A DNA stretch of 44,208 nucleotides from SZAS-79 sp038319115 (lineage in GTDB: Bacteria > Pseudomonadota > Gammaproteobacteria > Burkholderiales > SG8-39), in contig JBBQCV010000008.1 of assembly GCA_038319115.1 (NCBI GenBank), positions 1 to 44,208 of the forward strand, read 5' to 3'. A program made the position numbers and the translations under genes. The notes beneath the pieces were generated by a model. It worked only from the letters and a program-made list of their open reading frames with translations, had not been told where the DNA came from and ran no database searches. Of the stretch, positions 6,233 to 16,054 are shown piece after piece (position 1 is the first letter of the stretch; each line of letters begins with the position of its first letter).

Positions 6233-7305
6233 TTGCCCGTCCTTTCCTGCTGGATGCGCCAGCCGGCGTCGGTCCTCACAAGCACGAGGGTCTTGGTACT
6301 GTTGACCGAGAGGGAGTCCGACTTGTAGTGCTGGCGGAAAGTGACGCTCGCGTGCTTGTCATCCTTCATGCTGACCCTGGGCGAGTCGACGTCGACCGAA
6401 ATACTTTTGGGCCCGATGATGCGGGTGCGGCGGCCCTTTTCCCAGTCGGCCCGCGATTCGCCTTTGGGTGTCTTGAAGTCCTTGGCGTAATACCCGAGGT
6501 AGGTATCGACATTTCGCTTGGACCACGCCGCCGCCCAGTTGTTGACGAGGCTGAGCGCCTCGTCGCTGGACGCCTTGCTCGCTTTTTCGGGCGCGGGCTT
6601 GGCGGCGGGCTTTTCGGTGGACTGGGCGGCGGGACTCGCGGCGGGCCGGGTGTCGGCGGGCACCGCGGCGGGGGCCGTTGTTGCGGGCGGCGCCTTGGTT
6701 TCCGTCGGGGCTGCGGCGACCGTCACCGGGGGGCGGGTAGGGGGCTTGGCCCCTGCGGTCGCCCCGCGCGGCGCGCCGCTGACGAGTTCGCGCACGAGCG
6801 CGAGCTTGTTCTGCGCGGCCGAGTTCGATGAGTCGAGTTGCAGCGCCTTGTCGTAGGCCTGGCTTGCCAGCTTGGAGTACACGTCGCCGAGGTTTTCGTA
6901 GGCCGTCGCGTAGCTCGGATGGGTGCGGATCGACTGCTCGAGCGAGGCGCGCGCCTTGTCGTACTGGCCTTGCGAGGCGTAGATGACCGCGAGGTTGTTA
7001 TACGGCTCGGGCAGGTCGGGATAGTCCTCGGTGAGTTTCTGGAAGATCGGGATCGCTTCCTTCGTGTTGCCTTGCTCGGTGAGGATCAGGCCCTTGAGGA
7101 AGCGCGCCTGGGCGTCGCGCGGCTTGGCCGCGAGCACCTTGTTGACCCGCTCGAGCGCCTGCTGGTGCTGGCCCGAGCGCAGCATCTGGCTGGCGTCCTG
7201 GATGTCGTCGGCGAAAACCGTGCTTGCGACGAGCAGCGAAACCGCCGCGCATCCTTGCAGCAACCGCTTTACCGACCCTTGAGCGGGTCCGGCGAATTTG
7301 AGCAT
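6229..7305 (-). CDS. Exported TPR protein with C-terminal NTF2-like domain
   Basis: A 358-residue protein whose start I place at the ATG at 7305, giving signal peptide MLKFAGPAQGSVKRLLQGCA ending near STVFA; an upstream in-frame ATG at 7353 would put 16 residues before it. Residues 35-165 form three to four tetratricopeptide repeats (for example QAEKL-like LRSGQHQQALERVNKVLA and YNNLAVIYASQGQYDKARAS). A low-complexity Ala/Pro/Thr linker follows (about 185-245), then an NTF2-like domain (LVNNWAAAWSKRNVDTYLGY to GWRIQQERTGN). The TPR part suggests partner binding in the periplasm. Translational overlap with the L,D-transpeptidase and the shared C-terminal domain suggest a common envelope role. 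The exact partner is unknown. Confidence 0.85.
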   Translation of the reverse strand: MLKFAGPAQGSVKRLLQGCAAVSLLVASTVFADDIQDASQMLRSGQHQQALERVNKVLAAKPRDAQARFLKGLILTEQGNTKEAIPIFQKLTEDYPDLPEPYNNLAVIYASQGQYDKARASLEQSIRTHPSYATAYENLGDVYSKLASQAYDKALQLDSSNSAAQNKLALVRELVSGAPRGATAGAKPPTRPPVTVAAAPTETKAPPATTAPAAVPADTRPAASPAAQSTEKPAAKPAPEKASKASSDEALSLVNNWAAAWSKRNVDTYLGYYAKDFKTPKGESRADWEKGRRTRIIGPKSISVDVDSPRVSMKDDKHASVTFRQHYKSDSLSVNSTKTLVLVRTDAGWRIQQERTGN

Positions 7306-7382
7306 TGTGTTAGACTTTTCAAGGCCATACGGAAACTGGGTGAGTGGCCGCATTGTACTCCAGCGGTACGCCCGCAGCAGTC

Positions 7383-7433
7383 ATCCAAGCCGATCCGGGC
7401 ACAATTTTATCGGACAATCCAAGCCGATGCGGG
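7383..7433. repeat. Direct repeat upstream of cysS
   Basis: ATCCAAGCCGATCCGGG at 7383-7399 recurs as ATCCAAGCCGATGCGGG at 7417-7433, 16 of 17 identical with a 34-base period. It lies in the divergent control region between the TPR gene and cysS, so it may be a binding site or a local duplication. Confidence 0.6.
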
Positions 7434-7478
7434 ACAGCCTGCGGCCAGGCGGACCCGCTCCACCGCAAGCGCTAACCC

Positions 7479-8885
7479 ATGCTGAGAATCTACAACACCC
7501 TTGCCCGCGACAAGCAGGACTTTGTTCCGCTGCGGCCGGGCCGCATCGGGATGTACGTGTGCGGCATCACCGTCTACGACTACTGCCACCTCGGCCATGG
7601 CCGCATGATGGTGGTGTTCGACATGGTCCAGCGCTGGCTGCGCGCGAGCGGCTATGCCGTGACCTACGTGCGCAACATTACCGACATCGACGACAAGATC
7701 ATCCGGCGCGCGGTCGAGAACAACGAAACCATCGGCGAGCTCACCGCCCGCTTCATCCGTGCGATGGACGAGGACCTCGCGGCGCTCGGTGTGCAGAAGC
7801 CCGACCACGAGCCGCGCGCCACGGATTACGTAGCGCAGATGCTCGAAATCATCGCGGCGCTCGAGCGCAACGGCCTTGCGTACCAGGCCGGAGGCGACGT
7901 CAACTTTGCGGTGCGCAAGTTTCCCGGCTACGGCAAGCTGTCGGGCAAATCGCTCGATGAGCTGCGCGCCGGCGAGCGCGTCGAGGTCGACACCGGCAAG
8001 GCCGACCCGCTCGACTTCGTGCTGTGGAAGGCGGCCAAGGAGGGCGAGCCCGAGGAGGTGAAGTGGGATTCGCCCTGGGGGCGCGGCCGGCCCGGCTGGC
8101 ACATCGAATGCTCGGCGATGAGCTGCTCGCTGCTGGGCGAGACCTTCGACATCCATGGCGGCGGCCAGGACCTGCAGTTCCCGCACCACGAAAACGAGAT
8201 CGCCCAGAGCGAGGGTGCCATGGGACCCCCGACAGGGCGCAAGTTCGTCAATACCTGGATGCACAACGGTTTCGTGCGTGTCGACGACGAGAAGATGTCC
8301 AAGTCGCTCGGCAACTTCTTCACCCTGCGCGAGATCTTCGCGAAGTTCGACGCGGAGGTGATCCGGTTCTTCCTGCTGCGCTCGCACTACCGCAGCCCGT
8401 TGAACCACTCCGATGCCCACCTGCAGGATGCCAAGGGCGCACTGACGCGGCTCTACACTGCGCTCAAGGGCACCCCGGTGGCCCGCGCCGCGCCGACGAC
8501 CCACGCCACGCAGCCCGACTGGCAGGAAGCGCACGGGCAGCGATTCAAGGCGGCGATGGACGACGATTTCGGCACCCCCGAAGCGGTGGCCGTGCTGTTC
8601 GACCTCGCCAACGAGGTCAACCGCGGCCGGCGCGAACTGGCCGGGCAACTGGTTGCGCTGGGCGGGGTGCTCGGGCTGCTGCAGCGCGACCCGCAGGCGT
8701 TCCTGCAGGCCGGCGGCGACGGGGAGGGGTTGGACGAAACGCAGATCGAGGCGAGGATCGCGGCACGGCTGGCTGCGCGCAAGGCGAAAAACTTCGCCGA
8801 GGCCGACCGGATCCGCGACGAGTTGCAGGGCCAGGGGATCGTACTCGAAGACGCGGCAGGCGCCACGACCTGGCGGCGCGGCTAG
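7479..8885 (+). CDS. cysS: Cysteinyl-tRNA synthetase
   Basis: Class I aminoacyl-tRNA synthetase that charges tRNA-Cys. The 468-residue protein shows the zinc-ligand Cys in MYVCGITVYD (about 28), the HIGH-type motif HLGH (37-40), the ECSAMS and GGGQDLQFPHHENE segments that build the cysteine site, and the KMSKS motif at about 272. The DALR-like helical domain and the C-terminal RIRDELQGQGIVLED follow, so the gene is complete. ATG at 7479. It diverges from the envelope cluster and has a direct repeat in its upstream region. Confidence 0.97.
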   Translation: MLRIYNTLARDKQDFVPLRPGRIGMYVCGITVYDYCHLGHGRMMVVFDMVQRWLRASGYAVTYVRNITDIDDKIIRRAVENNETIGELTARFIRAMDEDLAALGVQKPDHEPRATDYVAQMLEIIAALERNGLAYQAGGDVNFAVRKFPGYGKLSGKSLDELRAGERVEVDTGKADPLDFVLWKAAKEGEPEEVKWDSPWGRGRPGWHIECSAMSCSLLGETFDIHGGGQDLQFPHHENEIAQSEGAMGPPTGRKFVNTWMHNGFVRVDDEKMSKSLGNFFTLREIFAKFDAEVIRFFLLRSHYRSPLNHSDAHLQDAKGALTRLYTALKGTPVARAAPTTHATQPDWQEAHGQRFKAAMDDDFGTPEAVAVLFDLANEVNRGRRELAGQLVALGGVLGLLQRDPQAFLQAGGDGEGLDETQIEARIAARLAARKAKNFAEADRIRDELQGQGIVLEDAAGATTWRRG

Positions 8886-8937
8886 GCGATCACGCGGGGC
8901 CTGCCGCCATTGCCTGCCCCGGAGCGCGGCGGCGCGA

Positions 8938-10050
8938 TCAGAACTTGAAGGCGCCGTCCTTGCCGATGATGGTCAGCTCGACGAACGAGCTGCCGTTGTG
9001 GTCGCGCGGGCTGAACCCGACCGTATAGCCCCCGGCGTCGTAGTTGCCCATGGCGTCGAGCGCCTGCATGAAATTCTCGCGCGTCAGTTTGGGGCCGGCG
9101 CGGCGCAGCGCCTCTACCGTGACCTTGGCCGCGAGGTAAGCCTCGATCGAGGTGAACGAGAAATCCTTGCGCCCGACGTATTTCTCCATCGCGGCGCGGT
9201 ACTCGTTGACCACCCCCAGGGACATGCGGTTGTAGGGCGGGGCGACCACCGCCACGATCACCCCCGCGCCGTCTTTGCCGAGTTCCTTGGCGAGTTGGTT
9301 GGCGCCGGGGAAGGAGTTCGACGCCATGAAAGCGTGCGAGCCCATCTTGCGCGCCGCCTTGATCGAGTCCGCCGTCGCCTTGTACAGGGTGGTGAAGATA
9401 ATCACCTCGGGCTGGCCCTTGATCACGTCGTTCATGCCCGCGTCGATGTTGGGCTTGGCGCGGTCCTTGAACACCCCGACAGAGACCGGCGCGAGGCCGC
9501 GCTTCTTGAGCGCGCGCTCGACCGCGGCGAAATTCTCGCGGCCGACGACGTCGTCGTAATACACGATGGAAAAGCGCTTCACCGACAGCGGCGCGAAGTA
9601 CTCGACAATCTTCTCGAGTTCGTCGGCGTAGCTCGCGCGCATGTTGTACACGTAGCGGTTGAACACGCGCATCGGGTCGGCGCCCGTGAACGGGGCGAGG
9701 AACGGCACGCGGCCCTTCTCAGCGTGCGGCAGCGCCGGTCGCGACAGGGTTGCGCTCGCGTAGCCGAACAGGGCGAACACGTCCTTCTCGAACACCAGCT
9801 TCTGGGTGTTCTCGCCCGCGCGCTGCACCACGTTGGCGTCATCGAGGGTCTCGAGCTCTATACGGCGCCCGTTGACGCCGCCGGCTTCGTTGATCTTGCG
9901 GAAATACGCCAGCGCCCCGTCGCGGATGTCGACGCCGAGGTCCTTGTTGGCCCCCGAGAGCGGCGCCGATTGCCCGATCAGGATGACGTTCTGCGCCTGC
10001 GCGGCACCGCACAGCAAGACTGCCGCAATCGCGGCAAGGAGTCGTTTCAT
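8938..10050 (-). CDS. Periplasmic substrate-binding protein, branched-chain amino acid ABC type (second copy)
   Basis: Exported ligand-binding protein of the LivJ/LivK class (type I periplasmic fold). The signal peptide MKRLLAAIAAVLLCGAAQAQ precedes NVILIGQSAPLSGANKDLG, and the two-lobed domain fills the rest of the 370 residues with the usual INEAGGVNGRRIEL and a C-terminal HNGSSFVELTIIGKDG. The ATG at 10050 is chosen because the signal peptide starts there, behind AACGGGAT. The stop codon of the upstream paralogue lies 11 bases before it. No permease or ATPase gene is nearby, so it probably feeds a transporter encoded elsewhere, or serves a sensor. Ligand unknown: aromatic compounds and amides are alternatives to amino acids in this family. 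Confidence 0.9.
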   Translation of the reverse strand: MKRLLAAIAAVLLCGAAQAQNVILIGQSAPLSGANKDLGVDIRDGALAYFRKINEAGGVNGRRIELETLDDANVVQRAGENTQKLVFEKDVFALFGYASATLSRPALPHAEKGRVPFLAPFTGADPMRVFNRYVYNMRASYADELEKIVEYFAPLSVKRFSIVYYDDVVGRENFAAVERALKKRGLAPVSVGVFKDRAKPNIDAGMNDVIKGQPEVIIFTTLYKATADSIKAARKMGSHAFMASNSFPGANQLAKELGKDGAGVIVAVVAPPYNRMSLGVVNEYRAAMEKYVGRKDFSFTSIEAYLAAKVTVEALRRAGPKLTRENFMQALDAMGNYDAGGYTVGFSPRDHNGSSFVELTIIGKDGAFKF

Positions 10051-10061
10051 CTGGATCCCGT

Positions 10062-11201
10062 TCAATGCAGGAATTTTCCGCCGCGCCCGATGATCGTCAG
10101 CTCGACGAAGCGCGAGGCGTTGTGGTCGGTGCGTGAGAAGTTCACCATGAATCCGCCGAAGTCGACGTTCCCCATGGATTCGAGGCTGGTCACGAGCGAT
10201 TCGCGCGTCGGGGTCTTGCCTGCGCGCTTGAGGCCCTCGACGAACACCTTGGCGACGAGGTAACCCTCGACGCTGGAGAAATTCACGTCGGTCTTCGACT
10301 TGGCCGCCAGCTCCGAGAACTCGCGCACCACCGGCACGGCCTGGCTCCACGGGAAAGGCACGACCTGCGAGACCACCACGCCCTTGCCGTCGGCGCCAAG
10401 CTCGTCGGACAGCGCCTTGCTGCCGACGAACGAAACGTTGTGGAACTGGCCGGTGTAGCCGGCCTTCTTCATCGCGCGCACGAAAGCGGCGATCGACTTG
10501 TAGGCGCTGATCATGACCACCGCGTCGGGGGACTTCGACCGCAGCTCGCCCACCGCCTTGGCAACCTCCACCGTATTGCGCTCGACGGTGGCGCGGGCGA
10601 CGATCTCGCCGCCGCGCGCCTTGACGGCGCGCTCCATGCCCGCCAGCCCAGCCTGGCCGTAGGCGTCGTTCTGGTAGAACACGCCGAAGCGCTTCATCCC
10701 CACCGTGAGCAGCTGTTCCACGATCTTGTCGGTTTCGTCGAAGTAGCTGGCGCGCACGTTGAAGATGTACCGGTTGAGCGGCGCGCGCAGCAGCTCGGCG
10801 CCCGTGAAGGGGCCGATGAAGGGAACCCTGGCCTCGGTGAAGATCGGCAGGGCGGCCGCGCTGGTGGGCGTGCCGACATAGCCGATGAGCGCGAACACCT
10901 TGTCTTCGTCGATGAGCTTGCGCGTGTTGTCCGCCGCCAGCTTGGATTCGTACGTGTCGTCGCGCGTGACGAGCTGGATCTTGCGGCCGTTGACGCCGCC
11001 CTGCGCGTTGACCTGGTCGAAATAGGCCTTCATGCCGTCGCGCATCTGGATGCCGAGCTGGGCCGCCGGGCCGGTGAACGCCGCCGACTGGCCGAGGGTG
11101 ACCGAAGTTGCCGTGATGCCCGGCGTGGTCTGCGCCGAAGCGGCGCTCGCGCAGGCGAGCACACATGCGGCCAGGAGACGGCGCAGTGCCTTGGATCGCA
11201 T
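10062..11201 (-). CDS. Periplasmic substrate-binding protein, branched-chain amino acid ABC type (first copy)
   Basis: Paralogue of the next gene. The ATG at 11201 follows a good AGGAGGGC site and starts a signal peptide (MRSKALRRLLAACVLACAS, cleavage near ASAAS-AQ). The mature part opens with VTLGQSAAFTGPAAQLG, has VNAQGGVNGRKIQL, GYVGTPTSAAALPIF and GPFTGAELLR, and closes with HNASRFVELTIIGRGG. 379 residues. Both copies share the same internal landmarks (EKDVFALFGY/EDKVFALIGY, FVELTIIG), so they arose by tandem duplication, but they differ widely and may bind different ligands. The pair is probably transcribed together. Confidence 0.9.
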   Translation of the reverse strand: MRSKALRRLLAACVLACASAASAQTTPGITATSVTLGQSAAFTGPAAQLGIQMRDGMKAYFDQVNAQGGVNGRKIQLVTRDDTYESKLAADNTRKLIDEDKVFALIGYVGTPTSAAALPIFTEARVPFIGPFTGAELLRAPLNRYIFNVRASYFDETDKIVEQLLTVGMKRFGVFYQNDAYGQAGLAGMERAVKARGGEIVARATVERNTVEVAKAVGELRSKSPDAVVMISAYKSIAAFVRAMKKAGYTGQFHNVSFVGSKALSDELGADGKGVVVSQVVPFPWSQAVPVVREFSELAAKSKTDVNFSSVEGYLVAKVFVEGLKRAGKTPTRESLVTSLESMGNVDFGGFMVNFSRTDHNASRFVELTIIGRGGKFLH

Positions 11202-11354
11202 CGAATGCCCTCCTCGTGGGTCGCGCCGCGCTGCGGTGAACCCGGTGCCCGCGTCCATCGGGAGCCCGCGTCCGCCTGCGATGCCGCGATTCTACTCAAT
11301 ATCCCCGCTGCGGGACGCGGACAAAGTTGGCATGCGGCACCGTTCGAGCAGCGC

Positions 11355-12467
11355 TCAGGTCTCGAAGAATTCCTTCACGCGGTCGAACCACGACTTGGCG
11401 CGCGGATTGTGGCGCCCGGCATCGGTCTGCGTGATCGTCTCGAATTCGCGCAGCAATTCCTTCTGGCGCTCGTTGAGGTTGACCGGCGTCTCGATCAGCA
11501 CGTGGCAGAAGAGGTCGCCGGGGGCGTGGCTGCGCACGCCCTTGATGCCCTTGCCGCGCAGCCGGAAAGTCTTGCCGCTTTGCGTTTCGGCGGGCACCTT
11601 GATGCGCGCCGAGCCTTCGAGCGTCGGGATGTCCACGTCCCCGCCCAGCGCGGCCGTGGCGAAGGAAACCGGCATCTCGCAATGCAGGTCGTCGTGGTCG
11701 CGCTGGAACACCGCGTGTTCCTTGATGTGGACCTGCACGTACAGGTCGCCCGCGGGGCCGCCGTTGACGCCGGGTTCGCCTTCGCCGGTCAGGCGCACGC
11801 GGTCGCCCTCGTCCACGCCGGACGGGATCTTCACCGCGAGCGTTTTCTGCTGTTTGACGCGGCCGCTGCCGCCGCATGTGCCGCACGGCGTGGGAATCAT
11901 CTTGCCCGTGCCGTGGCAGCGCGAGCAGGTCTGCTGGATGGAGAAGAACCCCTGCGTCATGCGCACCTGGCCCTGGCCGTTGCAGGTGGTGCAGGTCACC
12001 GGCTGGGTGCCGGGTTTTGCGCCCGAGCCCTTGCAGGTCTCGCACTGCGCCATGGTCGGGATGCGGATCTTGGTCTCGAAGCCGTGGGCCGCCTGCTCCA
12101 GGGTGATCTCGAGGTTGTAGCGCAGGTCCGCGCCGCGGAACACATTCGAGCGTCCCTGCCGGTTGCCGCCGAAAATGTCGCCGAAGATGTCGCCGAACGC
12201 GTCGGCAAAACCGCCTGCGCCCGCGCCGGCCCCCGTGCTGGCATCGACGCCGGCGTGGCCGTAACTGTCGTAGGCGGCACGCTTGCGCTGGTCCGAAAGC
12301 ACTTCGTAGGCCTCCTTGGCCTCCTTGAAGTGGTCTTCGGATTTCGGGTTGTCCGGATTGCGGTCCGGGTGGTGCTTCATGGCGAGCTTGCGGTACGCCT
12401 TCTTGAGTACGTCTTCAGAGGCGTCCCGGTTCACGCCGAGGACTTCGTAGTAGTCGCGCTTGGCCAT
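11355..12467 (-). CDS. dnaJ: Chaperone protein DnaJ
   Basis: Hsp40 co-chaperone that delivers substrates to DnaK and stimulates its ATPase. J domain at 1-70 with HPD at 33-35, a Gly-rich stretch (STGAGAGAGGFADAFGDIFG), four CxxCxGxG zinc motifs (CETCKGSG, CTTCNGQG, CSRCHGTG, CGTCGGSG) around 140-205, then the substrate-binding C-terminal domains. 370 residues. I use the ATG at 12467 (MAKRDYYEVLG), not the one 15 bases upstream. It follows dnaK on the same strand with a hairpin between them. Confidence 0.97.
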   Translation of the reverse strand: MAKRDYYEVLGVNRDASEDVLKKAYRKLAMKHHPDRNPDNPKSEDHFKEAKEAYEVLSDQRKRAAYDSYGHAGVDASTGAGAGAGGFADAFGDIFGDIFGGNRQGRSNVFRGADLRYNLEITLEQAAHGFETKIRIPTMAQCETCKGSGAKPGTQPVTCTTCNGQGQVRMTQGFFSIQQTCSRCHGTGKMIPTPCGTCGGSGRVKQQKTLAVKIPSGVDEGDRVRLTGEGEPGVNGGPAGDLYVQVHIKEHAVFQRDHDDLHCEMPVSFATAALGGDVDIPTLEGSARIKVPAETQSGKTFRLRGKGIKGVRSHAPGDLFCHVLIETPVNLNERQKELLREFETITQTDAGRHNPRAKSWFDRVKEFFET

Positions 12468-12492
12468 ATTCTTTGTGCTCAAAACGCGAAAG

Positions 12493-12523
12493 GCGCGGGG
12501 CCAGATCGCCCCACGCCCCGCGC
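12493..12523 (-). terminator. Hairpin between dnaK and dnaJ
   Basis: GCGCGGGGC and GCCCCGCGC form a perfect 9-bp stem with a 13-base loop. On the minus strand it is followed by CTTTCGCGTTTT, a poor T-tract. It may be a partial terminator or an mRNA-stabilising end that lowers dnaJ expression relative to dnaK. Confidence 0.5.
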
Positions 12524-12539
12524 AATGGATACCGGCAGT

Positions 12540-14504
<1,965 letters not shown>

Positions 14505-14540
14505 GTCATTTTCCTTGAAGCTGTCTTGAACGTATGTTGC

Positions 14541-14569
14541 AAATGGGGTGTGAGGGACGCGTTTTCAAG
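14541..14569 (-). promoter_or_regulatory. Sigma-32 heat-shock promoter of dnaK
   Basis: On the minus strand CTTGAAA (14569-14563) is followed after 14 bases by CCCCATTT (14548-14541). Both boxes match the RpoH consensus (CTTGAAA, CCCCATNT) and lie about 37 bases before the dnaK ATG. Confidence 0.85.
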
Positions 14570-14577
14570 CCGCCCGC

Positions 14578-15111
14578 TCAGGCCTGGCGGGTCTTGGAGA
14601 CGATGACCAGTGCGGGCCGCACGAGGCGGTCGTGCAGGCGGTAGCCTTTCTGCATGACCTGCACCACCGTATTCGGGTCCGCGTCGGACTCGACCACCGA
14701 CATCGCCTGGTGAAAATGCGGGTCGAATTTCTCTCCCGGGGCCGGGTCGATCACGGCCAGGCCGGTCTTTTCGAAAGCGGCCTGGAGCTGGCGCGCGGTG
14801 AGTTCGACCCCGTCGCGCAGGGTGGCCCGGTCGGCCGAGTCATCGGCCAGCGCCGCCTGCAGGCTGTCCATGACCGGCACCAGCGATTCGGCGATGCGCT
14901 CCACGCCGTACTTGTGGGCGCTGGCGATGTCGGTCTGGGCGCGCTTGCGCGCATTCTCCGCATCGGCGAGGGCGCGCAGCCAGGCATCTTTCTGCTCCTG
15001 CAGCCTGGCCTCGGTATCGGCCAGCAGCTCGTCGAGCGACTTGGCCGGATCGTCGGCGGCGCTCCGCGCGTCGGGGGAGTCGATGGATTCGGACATGGTC
15101 GGGTCGGTCAC
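14578..15111 (-). CDS. grpE: Nucleotide exchange factor GrpE
   Basis: GrpE releases ADP from DnaK. 177 residues from the ATG at 15111 (172 from the alternative ATG at 15096). An acidic, probably disordered start and a long helix (about 30-80: LLADTEARLQEQKDAWLRAL and ADAENARKRAQTDI) precede the beta domain with GEKFDPHFHQAMS and VVQVMQKGYRLHDRLVRPALV. First gene of the grpE-dnaK-dnaJ group; a sigma-32-like promoter stands about 35 bases upstream. Confidence 0.96.
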   Translation of the reverse strand: MTDPTMSESIDSPDARSAADDPAKSLDELLADTEARLQEQKDAWLRALADAENARKRAQTDIASAHKYGVERIAESLVPVMDSLQAALADDSADRATLRDGVELTARQLQAAFEKTGLAVIDPAPGEKFDPHFHQAMSVVESDADPNTVVQVMQKGYRLHDRLVRPALVIVSKTRQA

Positions 15112-15145
15112 GGTGTTATGCGCGCTTAGTTTTGCAATCCCCCCA

Positions 15146-15173
15146 AGCTGGGGATGGATTCAGGACATTCAAG
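15146..15173 (-). promoter_or_regulatory. Sigma-32-like promoter of grpE
   Basis: On the minus strand CTTGAA (15173-15168) and CCCCAGCT (15153-15146) are 14 bases apart. The -35 box is perfect and the -10 box departs from CCCCATNT at one defined position. No HrcA operator (CIRCE) is visible here. Confidence 0.7.
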
Positions 15174-15182
15174 GCCCAACGC

Positions 15183-15210
15183 TTGCTCCCTTAAAGTTAG
15201 GTTATATTAT
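15183..15210 (+). promoter_or_regulatory. Probable promoter of the toxin-antitoxin operon
   Basis: TTGCTC (15183-15188), 16 bases, then TATTAT (15205-15210), in a locally AT-rich stretch about 30 bases before the antitoxin gene. A partly symmetric TGTGC...GTACA pair just downstream could be an autoregulatory site. Confidence 0.45.
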
Positions 15211-15241
15211 GTGCAGAATACCGTACAACATGAGGGCTCAA

Positions 15242-15544
15242 ATGGCTATTTCAACTACCGACGTCATTCCGCTTTCGCAGGCGCGCGCGACCCTGTCGGA
15301 ACTGGCCGATGAAGTCCGCGCCGGGAGCGAAAAGATCATCACCAAAAACGGCGAGAGCTACGTGGCCCTGATCGACGCTGCGCGGCTGGATCATTACCAC
15401 CGGCTCGAAAAGGAACACATCCATCTCCTGTTGGTAGATGAAATCGCGCGCGGATTGGATGACGTGGCAGCAAACCGGGTGCAGGACGCGAGGACGGCGC
15501 TCCAGGGGATCGCCCGCAGGCGGGCATCGAAGTCTCGCGACTGA
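15242..15544 (+). CDS. Type II antitoxin, Phd/YefM family
   Basis: A 100-residue protein starting MAISTTDVIPLSQARATLSE; an in-frame ATG at 15230 would add four residues. The first 55 residues match the Phd/YefM fold: DVIPLSQARATLSELADEV, then an I-TKNGES-VALID segment. This half normally dimerises and binds the operator, and the rest (HYHRLEKEHIHLLLVDEIAR and beyond) would wrap the toxin. The toxin gene begins five bases after its stop, typical of a coupled pair. Placement between grpE and hemH suggests insertion into a housekeeping segment. Confidence 0.8.
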   Translation: MAISTTDVIPLSQARATLSELADEVRAGSEKIITKNGESYVALIDAARLDHYHRLEKEHIHLLLVDEIARGLDDVAANRVQDARTALQGIARRRASKSRD

Positions 15545-15548
15545 TTGA

Positions 15549-15947
15549 ATGCCCGCAAGGCGCGCACATCCGGATTCCAGGGTCGTCGTCCGGCTCACGG
15601 CTAATTTCGAGCGCAATCTCGCCGAAATCGACGGGTTTCTTGCGGCTGCCGAAGCCGCGCCGTCTTTCGACGCGCTGCTGGATGAACTGCTCGACATAGT
15701 CGTCCCCAATCTCGAGCGATATCCGAATATGGGACGTCCATTCCTCGATCGCCCCCCGGGCTCGGTCGAAGTTGCCGGCGGTCTCGAAAAATTACGCGCG
15801 CGGTTGGGCAGCGGCGAACTGCGCGAATACCTGCTGAAGGATTATGTCGTCCTCTATTTGAGCGATGCGGACAGCGTCGGCCTGCTTTCGATCAAACACC
15901 ATCGTCAGCTGTCTTTCGATTTCGACCAGCATTGGGGAAAGGGATGA
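15549..15947 (+). CDS. RelE/ParE-family toxin
   Basis: 132 residues, directly behind the antitoxin gene. The sequence VVVRLTANFERNLAEIDGFL near the start, PNLERYPNMGRPFL in the middle and LREYLLKDYVVLYLSDADSVGLLSIKHHRQLSFDF at the end give the beta-alpha-beta pattern of the RelE/ParE superfamily, including the conserved LxxxD-V-LY strand and the terminal IKHHRQ. Members either cut mRNA on the ribosome or poison gyrase; which applies cannot be decided. The protein is somewhat longer than usual (about 95-110). Its stop overlaps the ATG of the higB remnant. Confidence 0.8.
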   Translation: MPARRAHPDSRVVVRLTANFERNLAEIDGFLAAAEAAPSFDALLDELLDIVVPNLERYPNMGRPFLDRPPGSVEVAGGLEKLRARLGSGELREYLLKDYVVLYLSDADSVGLLSIKHHRQLSFDFDQHWGKG

Positions 15948-16054
15948 CCTGTGTGCACGTCTGTCTTGGCAATGTAATCTCGGGAAACTGGCGCATCACC
16001 TTTCGGTTCGATGCCGCCGACGCAATCGACGTGAGTTTGGAGGACTATCACTGA
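15944..16054 (+). pseudogene. higB: C-terminal remnant of HigB toxin
   Basis: A 36-codon frame directly behind the RelE/ParE-like gene. It encodes ISGNWRITFRFDAADAIDVS and ends LEDYH, which is the characteristic end of HigB toxins (roughly GNWR-TFRF...D-DYH). The first 55-60 residues of a normal HigB are missing. The TGA at 16052-16054 overlaps the ATG of higA by one base, the usual higB-higA arrangement, so higA's native partner has been truncated, most simply by insertion of or recombination with the upstream toxin module. Confidence 0.75.

Noticed and set aside
10062..11166. A single 742-residue fusion of the two substrate-binding proteins
   Set aside because: The upstream half is a shifted-frame reading of the first paralogue; each protein has its own start, signal peptide and stop.
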